From assembly GCF_000214495.1 (NCBI RefSeq), contig NZ_AFIJ01000018.1, positions 1 through 43,361 of the forward strand: a stretch of 43,361 bases of DNA, in the 5' to 3' direction. A program made the position numbers and the translations under genes. The DNA is from Megasphaera lornae (GTDB taxonomy: Bacteria > Bacillota > Negativicutes > Veillonellales > Megasphaeraceae). Of the stretch, positions 18,556-27,193 are shown one piece after another. The notes beneath the pieces were generated by a model. It made no database searches, was not told the DNA's origin, and saw only the letters and a program-made list of their open reading frames with translations. Numbering within the stretch: the first letter of the stretch is position 1; every line of letters starts with the position of its first letter.

Positions 18556-19143
18556 ATGAGACAATTGGTATTAGCCACACATAATGCCGGCAAAATAAGA
18601 GAATTGCGAACGATGCTTTCTCCTGCGGGCTATGAAGTGGTGGCGGTGCGAGAGGTATTGCCGACATTAAAAGAACCGGAAGAAACGGGACAAACGTTTT
18701 TGGAAAATGCACGTTTAAAATCACAATATTATGCGAAAGCGACCGGGCGGCCTTGTTTAGCCGATGATTCAGGATTGTGCGTAGAGGCGTTACAGGGGCG
18801 TCCCGGTGTGTATTCCGCACGCTATGCCGGAATTCATGGCGATGATGCGGCCAATAATGCCAAGTTGCTGACTGAAATCCGGCACTTACCGCCCGCTATG
18901 CGTACCGCTTATTATGCTTGTGTACTGGTATTATCGTTCCCGGACGGTCGTGAAATCGTTGCGGAAGGAAAGTGTCACGGGATGATTATAGAAACCCCTG
19001 TCGGCACGAACGGTTTTGGGTATGATCCGTATTTTTACTTACCGCAAAAAGGTAAGACCATGGCGGAATTAACCGCTATAGAAAAAAATACTTGCAGTCA
19101 TCGGGGCATTGCGTTAAAAAAATTATTACAAGTATTGGTATGA
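18556..19143 (+). CDS. rdgB: XTP/dITP diphosphatase (RdgB/HAM1 family)
   Basis: House-cleaning pyrophosphatase that removes deaminated purine nucleoside triphosphates. The 195 residues show ATHNAGKIREL at 7-17, LADDSGL at 68-74 (metal-binding Asp pair), GVYSARYAG at 84-92 and GFGYDPYF in the C-terminal half. A GTG at 18547 is in frame, but GAGGTGAG at 18544-18551 fits the ATG at 18556. It is the last gene before the 198-base structured gap upstream of speD. Confidence 0.95.
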   Translation: MRQLVLATHNAGKIRELRTMLSPAGYEVVAVREVLPTLKEPEETGQTFLENARLKSQYYAKATGRPCLADDSGLCVEALQGRPGVYSARYAGIHGDDAANNAKLLTEIRHLPPAMRTAYYACVLVLSFPDGREIVAEGKCHGMIIETPVGTNGFGYDPYFYLPQKGKTMAELTAIEKNTCSHRGIALKKLLQVLV

Positions 19144-19341
19144 CCTCGGTGTCGGCGTATCGGACGTGACCGTCACGATGTATTGTTTCGTTACCAAGGA
19201 CAGCGACACCGTAAGAACGGACCGTCGATACACCGAGAAAATCGACCCCGGTCCATTGGCGGGACCTTCTACGGCGTATGTTACGGTAGGCAGGAAAACA
19301 GTTTTTATATGGTGAAAATTTAACGATAAAGGTATGAAAAA
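19144..19341 (+). promoter_or_regulatory. GC-rich structured leader upstream of speD
   Basis: This 198-base gap is clearly richer in G+C than its neighbours up to about 19290. CTCGGTGT (19145-19152) can pair with ACACCGAG (19230-19237). The overlapping CGGTGTCG (19147-19154) pairs perfectly with CGACACCG (19204-19211), so the two folds exclude each other. Further hairpins: 19165-19177, GGTCC/GGACC at 19250-19266, and CTAC/GTAG with inner CGTA/TACG at 19269-19289. The stretch 19145-19312 is also open in one plus frame with no plausible start. It matches no riboswitch consensus I know. A cis-regulatory leader is the favoured reading; a decayed gene fragment is the alternative. Confidence 0.45.
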
Positions 19342-20118
19342 ATGACGATTAAAACAAATAAATTAAAATTATATGGTTTTAATAATCTCACTAAGACCTT
19401 GAGCTTTAATATGTATGATGTCTGTTATGCCATCAGTCCGGAAGCTCGGCGGCAATATATCGAGTACATTGATGAACAATATAATTCCCGGAAATTGACG
19501 AGCATATTAAAAAATGTATCGTCTATTATAGGAGCGCATATTTTAAATATAGCCGGGCAGGATTATGATCCGCAGGGCGCCAGTGTCACCATTTTAATTT
19601 CAGAAGAGCCGATGGAAGTGGCCGATACCGATATTGTTTGTCATTTGGATAAAAGTCATTTAACGGTACATACGTATCCCGAAAGTCATCCTCAAAAAGG
19701 CATTATGACCTTTCGTGCCGACATTGAAGTATCAACCTGCGGTCGTATATCTCCGTTAAACGCTTTAAATTATTTATTAGATAATTTTGAGTCCGATATT
19801 GTAACCTTAGATTATCATGTACGCGGATTTACACGCGATATTATGGGGAAGAAACTATTTATTGATCATCGAATTAATTCTATTCAAAATTATATTTCTC
19901 GGGATACGCGCAATCGCTATGACATGATTGATGTAAATGTATATCAGGAAAATATATTTCATACAAAAATGATTTTAAAAGAATTTGATTTGGATACCTA
20001 TTTGTTTAATGTAAATGCAGATGACTTGACTGTTCGGCAACAAAATCATATTCAACGATTAGTCAGACAGGAAATGATGGAGATTTTTAACGGGCGTAAT
20101 ATGCCGACAATGCGGTAA
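19342..20118 (+). CDS. speD: S-adenosylmethionine decarboxylase proenzyme, E. coli type
   Basis: Makes decarboxylated AdoMet, the aminopropyl donor for spermidine. The 258-residue proenzyme resembles E. coli SpeD (264 residues) throughout. [16 protein letters not shown] lies at 102-117, with self-cleavage expected before Ser105 to form the pyruvoyl group. STCG follows at 131-134 with proton donor Cys133, then [14 protein letters not shown] and a C-terminal NGRNMP. So this copy looks active. No spermidine synthase gene is nearby. AAAGG at 19328-19332 serves the ATG at 19342; a three-codon ORF (ATG-AAA-AAA-TGA, 19334-19345) overlaps the start. Confidence 0.95.
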   Translation: MTIKTNKLKLYGFNNLTKTLSFNMYDVCYAISPEARRQYIEYIDEQYNSRKLTSILKNVSSIIGAHILNIAGQDYDPQGASVTILISEEPMEVADTDIVCHLDKSHLTVHTYPESHPQKGIMTFRADIEVSTCGRISPLNALNYLLDNFESDIVTLDYHVRGFTRDIMGKKLFIDHRINSIQNYISRDTRNRYDMIDVNVYQENIFHTKMILKEFDLDTYLFNVNADDLTVRQQNHIQRLVRQEMMEIFNGRNMPTMR

Positions 20119-20162
20119 GAGGGGAAACTTTTTTGAAAAGATCGGTCTAAGGGGGGGAAAGG

Positions 20163-20795
20163 ATGAAACGAAAAAAAGAACTTTGTTGTATCGGAAAAAA
20201 AATGAAAGAAGTCTCGTTAGTTGCGGCATGTGACGGGAATATCAGTTATCGTCGTGCGGACGGAACGATTATTATTACGCCTTCCGGTGTGCCGAAAGGT
20301 GAAATTAAGAAAAAAGACTTGCTACATGTTACCGCTGCAGGTACACTAATAGAGGGAAACGGAAAACCGTCTTCTGAAATGGCATTACATATACAAATAT
20401 ATATAAAACGTCCGGATGTTAACGCTATTGTACACGCTCATCCTGTAACCGCAACGGCTGTTTCTATAGCCGGTATCCCTTTTCCCGATCACGTGGTAAC
20501 GGAGGCCGATCTTGTTTTAGGACACGTGCCTACGATTCCTTATGCAGCCCCGGGGACGTCGGAATTGGCTTATGCTGCGGCGGAAGTGATGGCGCAGGCT
20601 AATGTCGCCTTATTAGCACGGCATGGCGCGGTCGCTGTCGGGGATTCATTGCGGCAAGCTTTTTATCGCATGGAAACGCTGGAAACGGTAGCCAAAATGT
20701 ATAGGGAAGCTTTGATTTTTTCTTCTTTTTCACAACCGGAAAAAGAACATAATATATCACCGCAAGAGTTGGCCGCATTATTTCATTTAGAATGA
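20163..20795 (+). CDS. Class II aldolase/adducin-family protein (fuculose-phosphate aldolase-like)
   Basis: Zinc-dependent aldolase, epimerase or dehydratase family. The 210 residues contain GNISYR near 25-30, ITPSGVPKGE near 38-47, SSEMALH near 73-79 with the catalytic Glu, HAHP near 96-99 with two zinc His ligands, and ARHGAVAVG in the C-terminal half with the third His. Family members include L-fuculose-1-phosphate aldolase, L-ribulose-5-phosphate 4-epimerase and methylthioribulose-1-phosphate dehydratase (MtnB). Because it follows speD, a role in methylthioadenosine salvage is conceivable, but no other salvage gene is present. A G-rich ribosome site directly precedes the ATG. Confidence 0.85.
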   Translation: MKRKKELCCIGKKMKEVSLVAACDGNISYRRADGTIIITPSGVPKGEIKKKDLLHVTAAGTLIEGNGKPSSEMALHIQIYIKRPDVNAIVHAHPVTATAVSIAGIPFPDHVVTEADLVLGHVPTIPYAAPGTSELAYAAAEVMAQANVALLARHGAVAVGDSLRQAFYRMETLETVAKMYREALIFSSFSQPEKEHNISPQELAALFHLE

Positions 20796-20819
20796 GTACC
20801 ATTAAAAGGGGGATATTGT

Positions 20820-21095
20820 ATGAAGTTTTGCTATGCATCACAATCGATTTCCTTACAAGATGAAACAGGTGCCGTAAAAGCGCGGATAGATTTTCCTATT
20901 GCCGAAGATGGAACGGTGACGATTACCCATACGTATGTAGATGAAAGTTTGCGCGGGCAAAATATTGCCGCACAACTAATGGCCGCAGCGGTGGAAACCT
21001 TGCGACAACGCGGACTGAAAGCAAGAATTACATGCTCCTATGCACAAAAGTGGCTACAGCGGCATCCGGAAGCCGGAATTGATATTTTAGCCTGA
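20820..21095 (+). CDS. Small GNAT-type N-acetyltransferase (YjdJ-like)
   Basis: A 91-residue minimal GNAT (PF14542-type). The acetyl-CoA-binding loop is ESLRGQNIAAQLM near 41-53, followed by a CSYAQKWLQRHPE segment typical of this subfamily. Substrate is unknown. AAAGGGGG lies before the ATG. It ends the plus-strand run that starts at 16061 and is followed by a very long terminator hairpin. Confidence 0.85.
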   Translation: MKFCYASQSISLQDETGAVKARIDFPIAEDGTVTITHTYVDESLRGQNIAAQLMAAAVETLRQRGLKARITCSYAQKWLQRHPEAGIDILA

Positions 21096-21134
21096 CGAAA
21101 AATAGTCGGCCTAAGGCGTGAGCGTGTCCATGCG

Positions 21135-21190
21135 AAATAAACAAGGGAGGAGAATCCATATTTATATGGATTCTCCTCCCTTGTTTATTT
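21135..21190. terminator. 26-bp perfect inverted repeat between convergent genes
   Basis: The arms 21135-21160 and 21165-21190 are exact complements around a TTTA loop. It sits between the convergent GNAT and Ppx/GppA genes and should terminate both ways. It is unusually long for an intrinsic terminator. Confidence 0.85.
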
Positions 21191-21201
21191 CATGGCGTCT
21201 A

Positions 21202-22734
21202 TTATTTCCAAATTAAAACCAACGACATGTGAAATTCTTTTTTAAATTGTTTTATATATTGTTTCATGGCATAATCCGCCGCTTCATGCACACTGTCGGG
21301 GGCGGAAGTAATAACCAACACAACAATATCGTCTTGTATGGTAATAGAAAAATCCTGTACGACTTGTTCATAGGTTAAATCCGAAGCATCGGCAAGTGCC
21401 AGTAGGGTAGACAGTTTGCGAATCATAATCCAGTCATCGGCATCGGCCATTTGTGCATAACGATAGGCGATAAGTGTTTTACGACTTATGCCGTGATGAA
21501 ATCCGGCAATAAATCCGGCAATAAGTTGTTCCCGATGCGTTAATCCGTATAAAGGCGCATGCCCGATCATAAACGCGGAGTGACGCGCATGATTATAGAA
21601 ATTAATGGTTTTTCCCACATCATGAAGGCGTGCGGCCGTCATAAGCAAGGTGCGTGCCCGCCTTCCATAGCGGTGCAACGGTTGTAACTGATCAAACAGT
21701 TGTAACGTTAAGCGTGTAACCTGCTTGCAATGTATGCGATGTACGGCGGAACCCAAGGTACCGATAAAATTAGTAATACTGAACTCTAAAATATTTTCAA
21801 TTTGCGGACTCGGTAATTGAAAATATTGTGCATAGTATTCATAAAACAATCCTTCGCGCAAGCCGCAACCGCCGATAATCATTTCTTTACTTGCTGTAAG
21901 TGCAAATACTTCTTTTAAGACCGTGGCCCCGGCAACAATAATATCAACACGGTCGCCGGATAATCCCGGTATTTTTTTACGATTGGCATGGGTTCGGGTG
22001 GTCACTTGTTCATATATGTCGGTAAAGCGAGATAAGGATAATTGATAATTATGAATTTTAGAAAATTCATAATTTGTTGCTTTTTGATCCATTTTCGCAA
22101 AAGTTCGTGCCGTTCCGCCGATCCCGATAAGCGGGATATTTATGTTGTGCAGCCAGGGAACGGTTAATAATTTTTTGCGAATATATTTTTGACAAGCTTG
22201 TAAGGTATCCATATGTACTGTATTTTGTAATTGAAAACGTTCCGTCAATGTTACGGCACCCATGGGTAAGGATATGCTTTTTTCCGGTTTTCCCTGACGG
22301 ACTAAGGTCATTTCTATACTGGCCCCGCCTAAATCAAACAAGAGAAAGTCACGTTCCCGAATGGTATTAATCACCCCTAAATATCCCAAATAAGCTTCGC
22401 GCTCTCCTGTTATGACTTCCATATGAATATGCGTTTCTTGTTTTATTGTTTCTAAAAATTCTCTGCCGTTTTTGGCGGAGCGTACAGCGGCGGTGGCAAC
22501 AGCAAGGCATTTGTTGACCCCCATAACGGACATAATATGCCGATACATTTTTAAACTGTTCAGTGCTCGTTTTATACCGTCGGCACTGATATAGCCGGAT
22601 TGCGCCAGCCCTACGCCTAAACGAATCGTTTCTTTTTCTTGATACAATAGGGTATAAGAACGGTTGTCGGCAATTTCCAACACTAAAAAGCGAATAGAAT
22701 TGGAGCCCATATCAATAATGGCGATCTTTTCCAT
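21202..22734 (-). CDS. ppx: Ppx/GppA-family exopolyphosphatase with C-terminal HD domain
   Basis: Hydrolyses polyphosphate or pppGpp to tune phosphate storage and the stringent response; the two activities cannot be told apart here. The ASKHA-fold N-terminal half shows IDMGSNSIRF at about 6-15 and FDLGGASIEM near 140. The C-terminal half has an HD-type motif RLHDVGKTINFYNH and the conserved HHG (within GFHHGISRKT). The length of 510 residues matches the two-domain E. coli-like form. GAGGT five bases upstream favours the ATG at 22734 over that at 22746. Confidence 0.92.
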   Translation of the reverse strand: MEKIAIIDMGSNSIRFLVLEIADNRSYTLLYQEKETIRLGVGLAQSGYISADGIKRALNSLKMYRHIMSVMGVNKCLAVATAAVRSAKNGREFLETIKQETHIHMEVITGEREAYLGYLGVINTIRERDFLLFDLGGASIEMTLVRQGKPEKSISLPMGAVTLTERFQLQNTVHMDTLQACQKYIRKKLLTVPWLHNINIPLIGIGGTARTFAKMDQKATNYEFSKIHNYQLSLSRFTDIYEQVTTRTHANRKKIPGLSGDRVDIIVAGATVLKEVFALTASKEMIIGGCGLREGLFYEYYAQYFQLPSPQIENILEFSITNFIGTLGSAVHRIHCKQVTRLTLQLFDQLQPLHRYGRRARTLLMTAARLHDVGKTINFYNHARHSAFMIGHAPLYGLTHREQLIAGFIAGFHHGISRKTLIAYRYAQMADADDWIMIRKLSTLLALADASDLTYEQVVQDFSITIQDDIVVLVITSAPDSVHEAADYAMKQYIKQFKKEFHMSLVLIWK

Positions 22735-22980
22735 ACGATACCTCATTTCTTAAACTATAGCTTATATTATATTATACTATAAATACCGTATATTTTCCTG
22801 TAAGACGGACAAAAAATATGCGGACCGTAAAACGATAAAAACATCCGGCGTAAATCTTTTGTAAAAGGACAGAAATAATAAAAACTGTCTTATTTACATA
22901 CAGAAATAAAGAATATAGTATTATATACAGATTAATCTGAAAATGATGCTTGCCGGCTCGTAAAACGGAGTGAAGAAACG

Positions 22981-23559
22981 ATGAATAATCAAAAAATGAC
23001 TACAAAAATGTTATGTTACACGGCAATTTTTACAGCCCTTGTATTTCTTTTAACCGATATCCCTAAAATTCCTTTTCCCTTCGGATATGCTCACTTGGGG
23101 GATGCAATGATTTTTGCACTTCCTTTTTATTTTCCTACACGTCCGGCTGCAGTAGCCGCCGGGGCGGGATCGGCTTTGGCGGATTTATTGGGAGGGTATC
23201 CGCTTTGGATAGTGCCTACTTTTCTTATTAAATTTTGTATGGTATATGCCGTTTTTTATGTTGCCCGTCCCGACAAATACGAAACAACTTTTTTTTCACC
23301 GCGTCTTTTTGCGGGAATTTTAGTGTCTGCAGGGTGGATGATCGGTACCTATGCGCTCTGCGGTTCATTACTATATGGGAGCGGCGCCGGAACGGCGATG
23401 TTGCCGGGCCTGCTGGGAAAAGGCGGCATTAATTTTATTGTCGCTTATGGATTTATCAGTATCATAAAAAATATATCCTTTTTACAAGCTAAGAGGCCTA
23501 CAGGAAAAAATAAAGTATACAGATCGGACGGAACCATGACCGATACAGATAACGAGTAA
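22981..23559 (+). CDS. ECF transporter S component (PF07155-like)
   Basis: Membrane substrate-binding subunit of an energy-coupling-factor vitamin importer. The 192 residues have about five or six hydrophobic segments, HLGDAMIFALPF near 38-49 and the family signature GSALADLLGGYPLWIVPTFL near 60-79. The substrate (a pyrimidine, riboflavin-like or other vitamin) cannot be decided, and no ATPase or T component is adjacent, so it probably shares a module encoded elsewhere. The upstream region (22747-22980) has a weak promoter (TTTACA 22893-22898, TAGTAT 22916-22921) but no riboswitch I recognise. Confidence 0.85.
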   Translation: MNNQKMTTKMLCYTAIFTALVFLLTDIPKIPFPFGYAHLGDAMIFALPFYFPTRPAAVAAGAGSALADLLGGYPLWIVPTFLIKFCMVYAVFYVARPDKYETTFFSPRLFAGILVSAGWMIGTYALCGSLLYGSGAGTAMLPGLLGKGGINFIVAYGFISIIKNISFLQAKRPTGKNKVYRSDGTMTDTDNE

Positions 23560-23583
23560 TAAAAGGTTGTATCCTTGCAGCTG

Positions 23584-23611
23584 TTGAGAATAACTTTCTG
23601 TATTTTATAGT
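23584..23611 (+). promoter_or_regulatory. Promoter of the WYL regulator gene
   Basis: TTGAGA at 23584-23589, a 16-base spacer and TATAGT at 23606-23611, 72 bases before the ATG at 23683. Confidence 0.5.
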
Positions 23612-23682
23612 AAAATATTTACCTACAATACCGGTCATGTTAATATAAAGGTATAAAAACTTTTAACGAAAGACGGGATAGC

Positions 23683-24651
23683 ATGGCCTCTGAAGAACAA
23701 GATAAAAAGACTGAGCGAGTATTGTCATTGTATACTCGTTTATTACAAGGCGAAGAAATAAATAAGGCCATAGAAGCGGAACATTATGGCGTAACGGAAC
23801 GAAGCATTCAACGAGATCTGCAGGATATTGAACGGTTTTGTGACCATCATAAAAAACAAAATGACAAGATGGCTTTATTTTATAACCGACATACCCATTC
23901 TGTCCATTTAGAACGCACTTCGAAGACCTTATCTCCTAAAGAAATTCTGGCACTATGTAAAATTCTTTTAGATAGCAAAGCGTTTAAAAAAGAAAAAATG
24001 ACGAATATGTTACAGCGATTAATCGAAAATTGTTCGTCTGACGATTCCAAAAATGAAGTATGGCATCTCATAAAAAATGAATTATTTTATTATATTGAAC
24101 CTAAGCATCAAAAAGATTTTTTGGATATTCTTTGGGAGGCGGGAAAAGCGATTCGTTTTTCCCATTATATAACGATTGTATACGAACGCAAACATCACAA
24201 TAAAGTGGTAACGCGTGTATTGCAACCGTTATCTATCTTATTTTCCGAGTATTATTTTTATTTAATCGCATTTATAAAAGAGGATATGGCAAACATATCT
24301 TCACAAAATCGAAAAAAGATGTTGCCGGTAGTCTATCGCATTGATCGTATTTCCTCTATTCAAGTTTCTGAAAAACGATTTGTTATTCCTTATTGCAATC
24401 ATTTTGAAGAGGGGCAGTTTCGGCGACGAATTCCGTTTATGTTTGGCGGCGAATTAATGCAGGTTATTTTTACCTATTCCGGCTACGACATTGATGCCGT
24501 ATTGGATAGACTGCCGACGGCAACGATTGTTTCGTACCGGGAAGAAACCGGTATATATACGTTATCGGCAGAAGTATATGGTCATGGCATTGATATGTGG
24601 CTGCGCAGCCAAGGACCGTTTGTAAAAGTTTTAAGTAAACAAGTTTTATAA
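23683..24651 (+). CDS. WYL-domain transcriptional regulator
   Basis: The 322 residues combine an N-terminal winged helix-turn-helix (about 10-70, with VTERSIQRDLQDIERF near 37-52 as the recognition region) and a central WYL-like ligand-sensing domain at about 150-230. That domain includes LQPLSILFSEYYFYLIAF. A C-terminal WCX-like extension follows. Such proteins sense nucleotides or nucleic acids, often in DNA damage or defence contexts, but no target is evident. It stands alone with its own promoter and terminator and is not next to any defence gene. Confidence 0.87.
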   Translation: MASEEQDKKTERVLSLYTRLLQGEEINKAIEAEHYGVTERSIQRDLQDIERFCDHHKKQNDKMALFYNRHTHSVHLERTSKTLSPKEILALCKILLDSKAFKKEKMTNMLQRLIENCSSDDSKNEVWHLIKNELFYYIEPKHQKDFLDILWEAGKAIRFSHYITIVYERKHHNKVVTRVLQPLSILFSEYYFYLIAFIKEDMANISSQNRKKMLPVVYRIDRISSIQVSEKRFVIPYCNHFEEGQFRRRIPFMFGGELMQVIFTYSGYDIDAVLDRLPTATIVSYREETGIYTLSAEVYGHGIDMWLRSQGPFVKVLSKQVL

Positions 24652-24652
24652 G

Positions 24653-24713
24653 AAAAAGAGAACATTTGTTTGGTGAAGAACAATAGCCTATAACCAAACA
24701 AATGTTCTCTTTT
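24653..24713 (+). terminator. Terminator of the WYL gene
   Basis: A 20-bp perfect stem (24654-24673 with 24694-24713) with a 20-base loop, beginning 2 bases after the stop and ending in a T-rich tract. Confidence 0.85.
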
Positions 24714-25100
24714 CTCAATATTGTTATCGAAAAGATAGGGTGGATTAGGGGAGACATAAAGAACCGTATAAATAAAGCGGCTCTATACTCGTGTAACGAA
24801 GTAATGACCATATAAAGACATCCTACTAAGCATAAAATAATCGGAGTAATACTACCCCGACGACCGGCCGCATGGTATGGTATATTCCGGTATAGGGAGA
24901 TCCCGAATTATAATAAACGTTTTGTTATAGCGAATAAAACATAAGCGAGCAAATTTTATTTTATGGATGTATAAAATCCGGAGCTATAAAACCTATAAAG
25001 CTAAAATTGTCGGAACCGCTCACGGAAGATTAAAATTATTTCCGATAACGTTAAATTATCGGAAATAATAAAATAAAAAGAAACAATCGTATATTGCACA
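24714..25100. other. Gene-free interval between WYL gene and yebC operon
   Basis: About 390 bases with frequent stops in all frames and no recognisable gene or RNA. The only clear structure is a 14-bp inverted repeat (25035-25048 with 25056-25069, loop of 7). On the minus strand it is followed by a T-rich tract and could be a back-up terminator. Searched for tmRNA, RNase P and SRP RNA signatures by eye without success. Confidence 0.6.
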
Positions 25101-25140
25101 AAAAACACATCGTCATATATCACTATGACGATGTGTTTTT
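25101..25140. terminator. Terminator of the ylxM-yebC operon
   Basis: A 17-bp perfect stem (25101-25117 with 25124-25140) with A-run and T-run on its ends, directly after the yebC stop on the minus strand; it could act both ways. Confidence 0.9.
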
Positions 25141-25147
25141 ATTTCTC

Positions 25148-25872
25148 TTATTCATTACAATCCCAATTATGATATACATCTTGTACATCATCCAAATCTT
25201 CCAAAGCATCAATAAGCGTTTCCATCTTTTCGGCATCTTCTGCGTTCAGTTTAATTAAATTATCCGGAACCATAGTAATTTGTGCATGTTCGGTAGCAAT
25301 ATTATGCTCCGCTAAAGCCTTTTCTACGCTGTCAAAGTTTTCAGGAGCAGTAATAATTTCAAATTCTTCATCCCCTGTTTTGACATCATCGGCTCCGGCG
25401 TCTAAGGCCAGTTCCATTACTGTATCTTCGTCGGTGACAGCTTTATCGACAATAAATATTCCTTTGCTATGAAACATCCACCCGACACAACCGGTTTCAC
25501 CCATACTACTGCCGTATTTTGAAAATACATGACGTACATCCGCCGCTGTACGATTGCGATTATCCGTAAGAACATTAACCGTTACGGCAACCCCGGCGGG
25601 GCCATAGCCTTCATATACAATTTCTTCATAATTTTGTCCTTCTGTTGCACCGGCACCTTTTTGAATAGCTCGTTTAATGTTTTCTTTCGGAATATTGTTT
25701 TCTTTCGCCTTTTGCAAGGCTAATTTTAAGCGCATATTCCCGACCGGATCCGCTCCGCCCATACGTACTGCAATAGTAATTTCACGACCTATTTTGGTTG
25801 TAATTTTAGCACGAATAGCATCGTTTTTTCCTTTTTTCTTTTTATATTTGCCCATTTTGAATGTCCCGACAT
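25148..25872 (-). CDS. yebC: YebC/PmpR-family regulator, apparent frameshift near the N-terminus
   Basis: YebC-family proteins bind DNA and, in recent work, assist ribosomes at difficult sequences. Translation from the ATG at 25872, which has a strong AAAGGAGG site, gives the canonical start MSGHSKWANIK but soon leaves frame. The canonical continuation KGKNDAIRAKITTKIGREI lies one frame over, where an ORF starting at ATG 25855 runs 235 residues to the stop. One extra A in any of three A-runs (plus-strand T-runs within 25824-25843) would restore a normal-length protein. The 25855 start has no ribosome site of its own, so sequence error or a real frameshift is likely. It is the last gene of the ylxM-led operon. 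Confidence 0.88.
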
Positions 25873-25886
25873 GCAGATTCCTCCTT

Positions 25887-26459
25887 TTATTCCCACCATG
25901 CTGCGCCGGCTAATCGGTCTAAGATGATTGCCGCCGCAGAACGTACAGATAAATGATTATAAGTAGTATATCCTCGTATCGGTTCGAGGATAAAATCAAA
26001 CGCTTCCATTATTTCTTGTGTCATACCGTATCCTGTTCCCAATAATAAAAGGATCGGCCGACAGTCCGTTTCACGGCGCTTACGCAATTCTTTATAGGAA
26101 ATGGTATTTGCGTAAGTACGCGCATCCGTAGTTACCACATAAGGCCGTAATCCTTCCCGGTTCGTAACCGACTCTATTGCCGCTGCAATAGAGTCCTGTA
26201 TATCGACTATATCAAAGGCGTGTGTGCGATAGGCATTATATGCTTTGCCGACCGGACTTTCCCAAAATTGCATGATTTTTCGGATCATATCCAGTTGTCC
26301 CGGTATATTATGGATAATAATATATTTTTTTATACCATATGTTTTAGCCGCGCGAGATATATCATGTAAATCATAATTCGTAATAGCCGTAGTAATGACT
26401 GAAAAATTTTTATCATATACCGGATAATGTACCAGACCGACATATAAGGATGATTTCAT
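25887..26459 (-). CDS. SPOUT-type RNA methyltransferase (PF09936-like)
   Basis: The 190 residues resemble the SAM-dependent RNA methyltransferase family found next to trmD in Clostridia and Thermotogae. VGLVHYPVYDKNFSVITTAI lies at 8-27, DISRAAKTYGIKKY near 34-47 and LLLLGTGYGMTQE in the C-terminal half, with the trefoil-knot-like ending GYTTYNHLSVRSA. The RNA target is not established. It lies 2 bases after trmD and 14 before yebC in one operon. Confidence 0.85.
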   Translation of the reverse strand: MKSSLYVGLVHYPVYDKNFSVITTAITNYDLHDISRAAKTYGIKKYIIIHNIPGQLDMIRKIMQFWESPVGKAYNAYRTHAFDIVDIQDSIAAAIESVTNREGLRPYVVTTDARTYANTISYKELRKRRETDCRPILLLLGTGYGMTQEIMEAFDFILEPIRGYTTYNHLSVRSAAAIILDRLAGAAWWE

Positions 26460-26461
26460 GA

Positions 26462-27193
26462 TTATTTTCCTTTCTGTTCTTTAGGCGGAAAAATATATGG
26501 AGAAGCGGCGAAGGAATTCTTCACTAATAAATCCGGGCGCAGTTTCTGTGTCCGGTGCAATGCTGCCAGACGACGCCACTCAGCAATTTTTTTATGGTTG
26601 CCGGAGGTCAACACGGTCGGCACCGACCATTGACGAAAAGTTGCAGGTTTAGTATATTGCGGATATTCCAACAAGGAGTGATAAAAAGAATCATCCATCG
26701 CTCCGGCACTTGTTCCTAAGACACCGGGAAGCATTCTGGCTACGGCATCGGTGACAATCATGGCCGGGATTTCTCCGCCGGTCAGCACATAATCACCTAC
26801 AGAAACGGTTTCATCGGCCAAATATTTCTCTACTCGATAGTCCACGCCTTCATAATGACCGCATATAAAAATAAGTTGCTCATAGGTTGCCAATTGACGG
26901 GCTTTTTCTTGTGTAAAAGTACTCCCTGCAGGGCCTAAAAAAATAATACGTCTTTTTGGAACTTCCCGACGTACACTTTCTACTGCGGCAAAAAGCGGCG
27001 CCGCCTTCATCAACATACCGTGTCCGCCGCCGTAAATCGTATCGTCCGCCATATGATGATTATCATATGTAAATTGTCTCGGATTCGTTACATCCAAGTC
27101 CAGTATACCCGCTTTTCGGGCTCGCCCGATAATGCTGTGACTGTAAAAACTGCGAATAAACTCCGGAAATAATGAAATAATATCAATTCTCAT
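26462..27193 (-). CDS. trmD: tRNA (guanine-37-N1)-methyltransferase TrmD
   Basis: Methylates G37 of tRNAs to prevent frameshifting. The 243 residues show MRIDIISLFPEFI at the start, IFLGPAGSTFTQEKA near 89-103, ICGHYEGVDYRVE near 113-125 and the SAM-binding knot GDYVLTGGEIPAM near 137-149. The ATG at 27193 overlaps the rimM stop in ATGA; an in-frame GTG 12 bases upstream lacks support. Standard partner of rimM. Confidence 0.95.
   Translation of the reverse strand: MRIDIISLFPEFIRSFYSHSIIGRARKAGILDLDVTNPRQFTYDNHHMADDTIYGGGHGMLMKAAPLFAAVESVRREVPKRRIIFLGPAGSTFTQEKARQLATYEQLIFICGHYEGVDYRVEKYLADETVSVGDYVLTGGEIPAMIVTDAVARMLPGVLGTSAGAMDDSFYHSLLEYPQYTKPATFRQWSVPTVLTSGNHKKIAEWRRLAALHRTQKLRPDLLVKNSFAASPYIFPPKEQKGK

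Noticed and set aside
23683-24651. WYL protein as part of a defence island
   Set aside because: No nuclease, helicase, CRISPR, restriction or toxin genes are nearby; it stands alone.
24470-24811. 113-codon minus-strand ORF overlapping the WYL gene end and its terminator
   Set aside because: It runs through the terminator hairpin, is antisense to a conserved domain and has no recognisable sequence.
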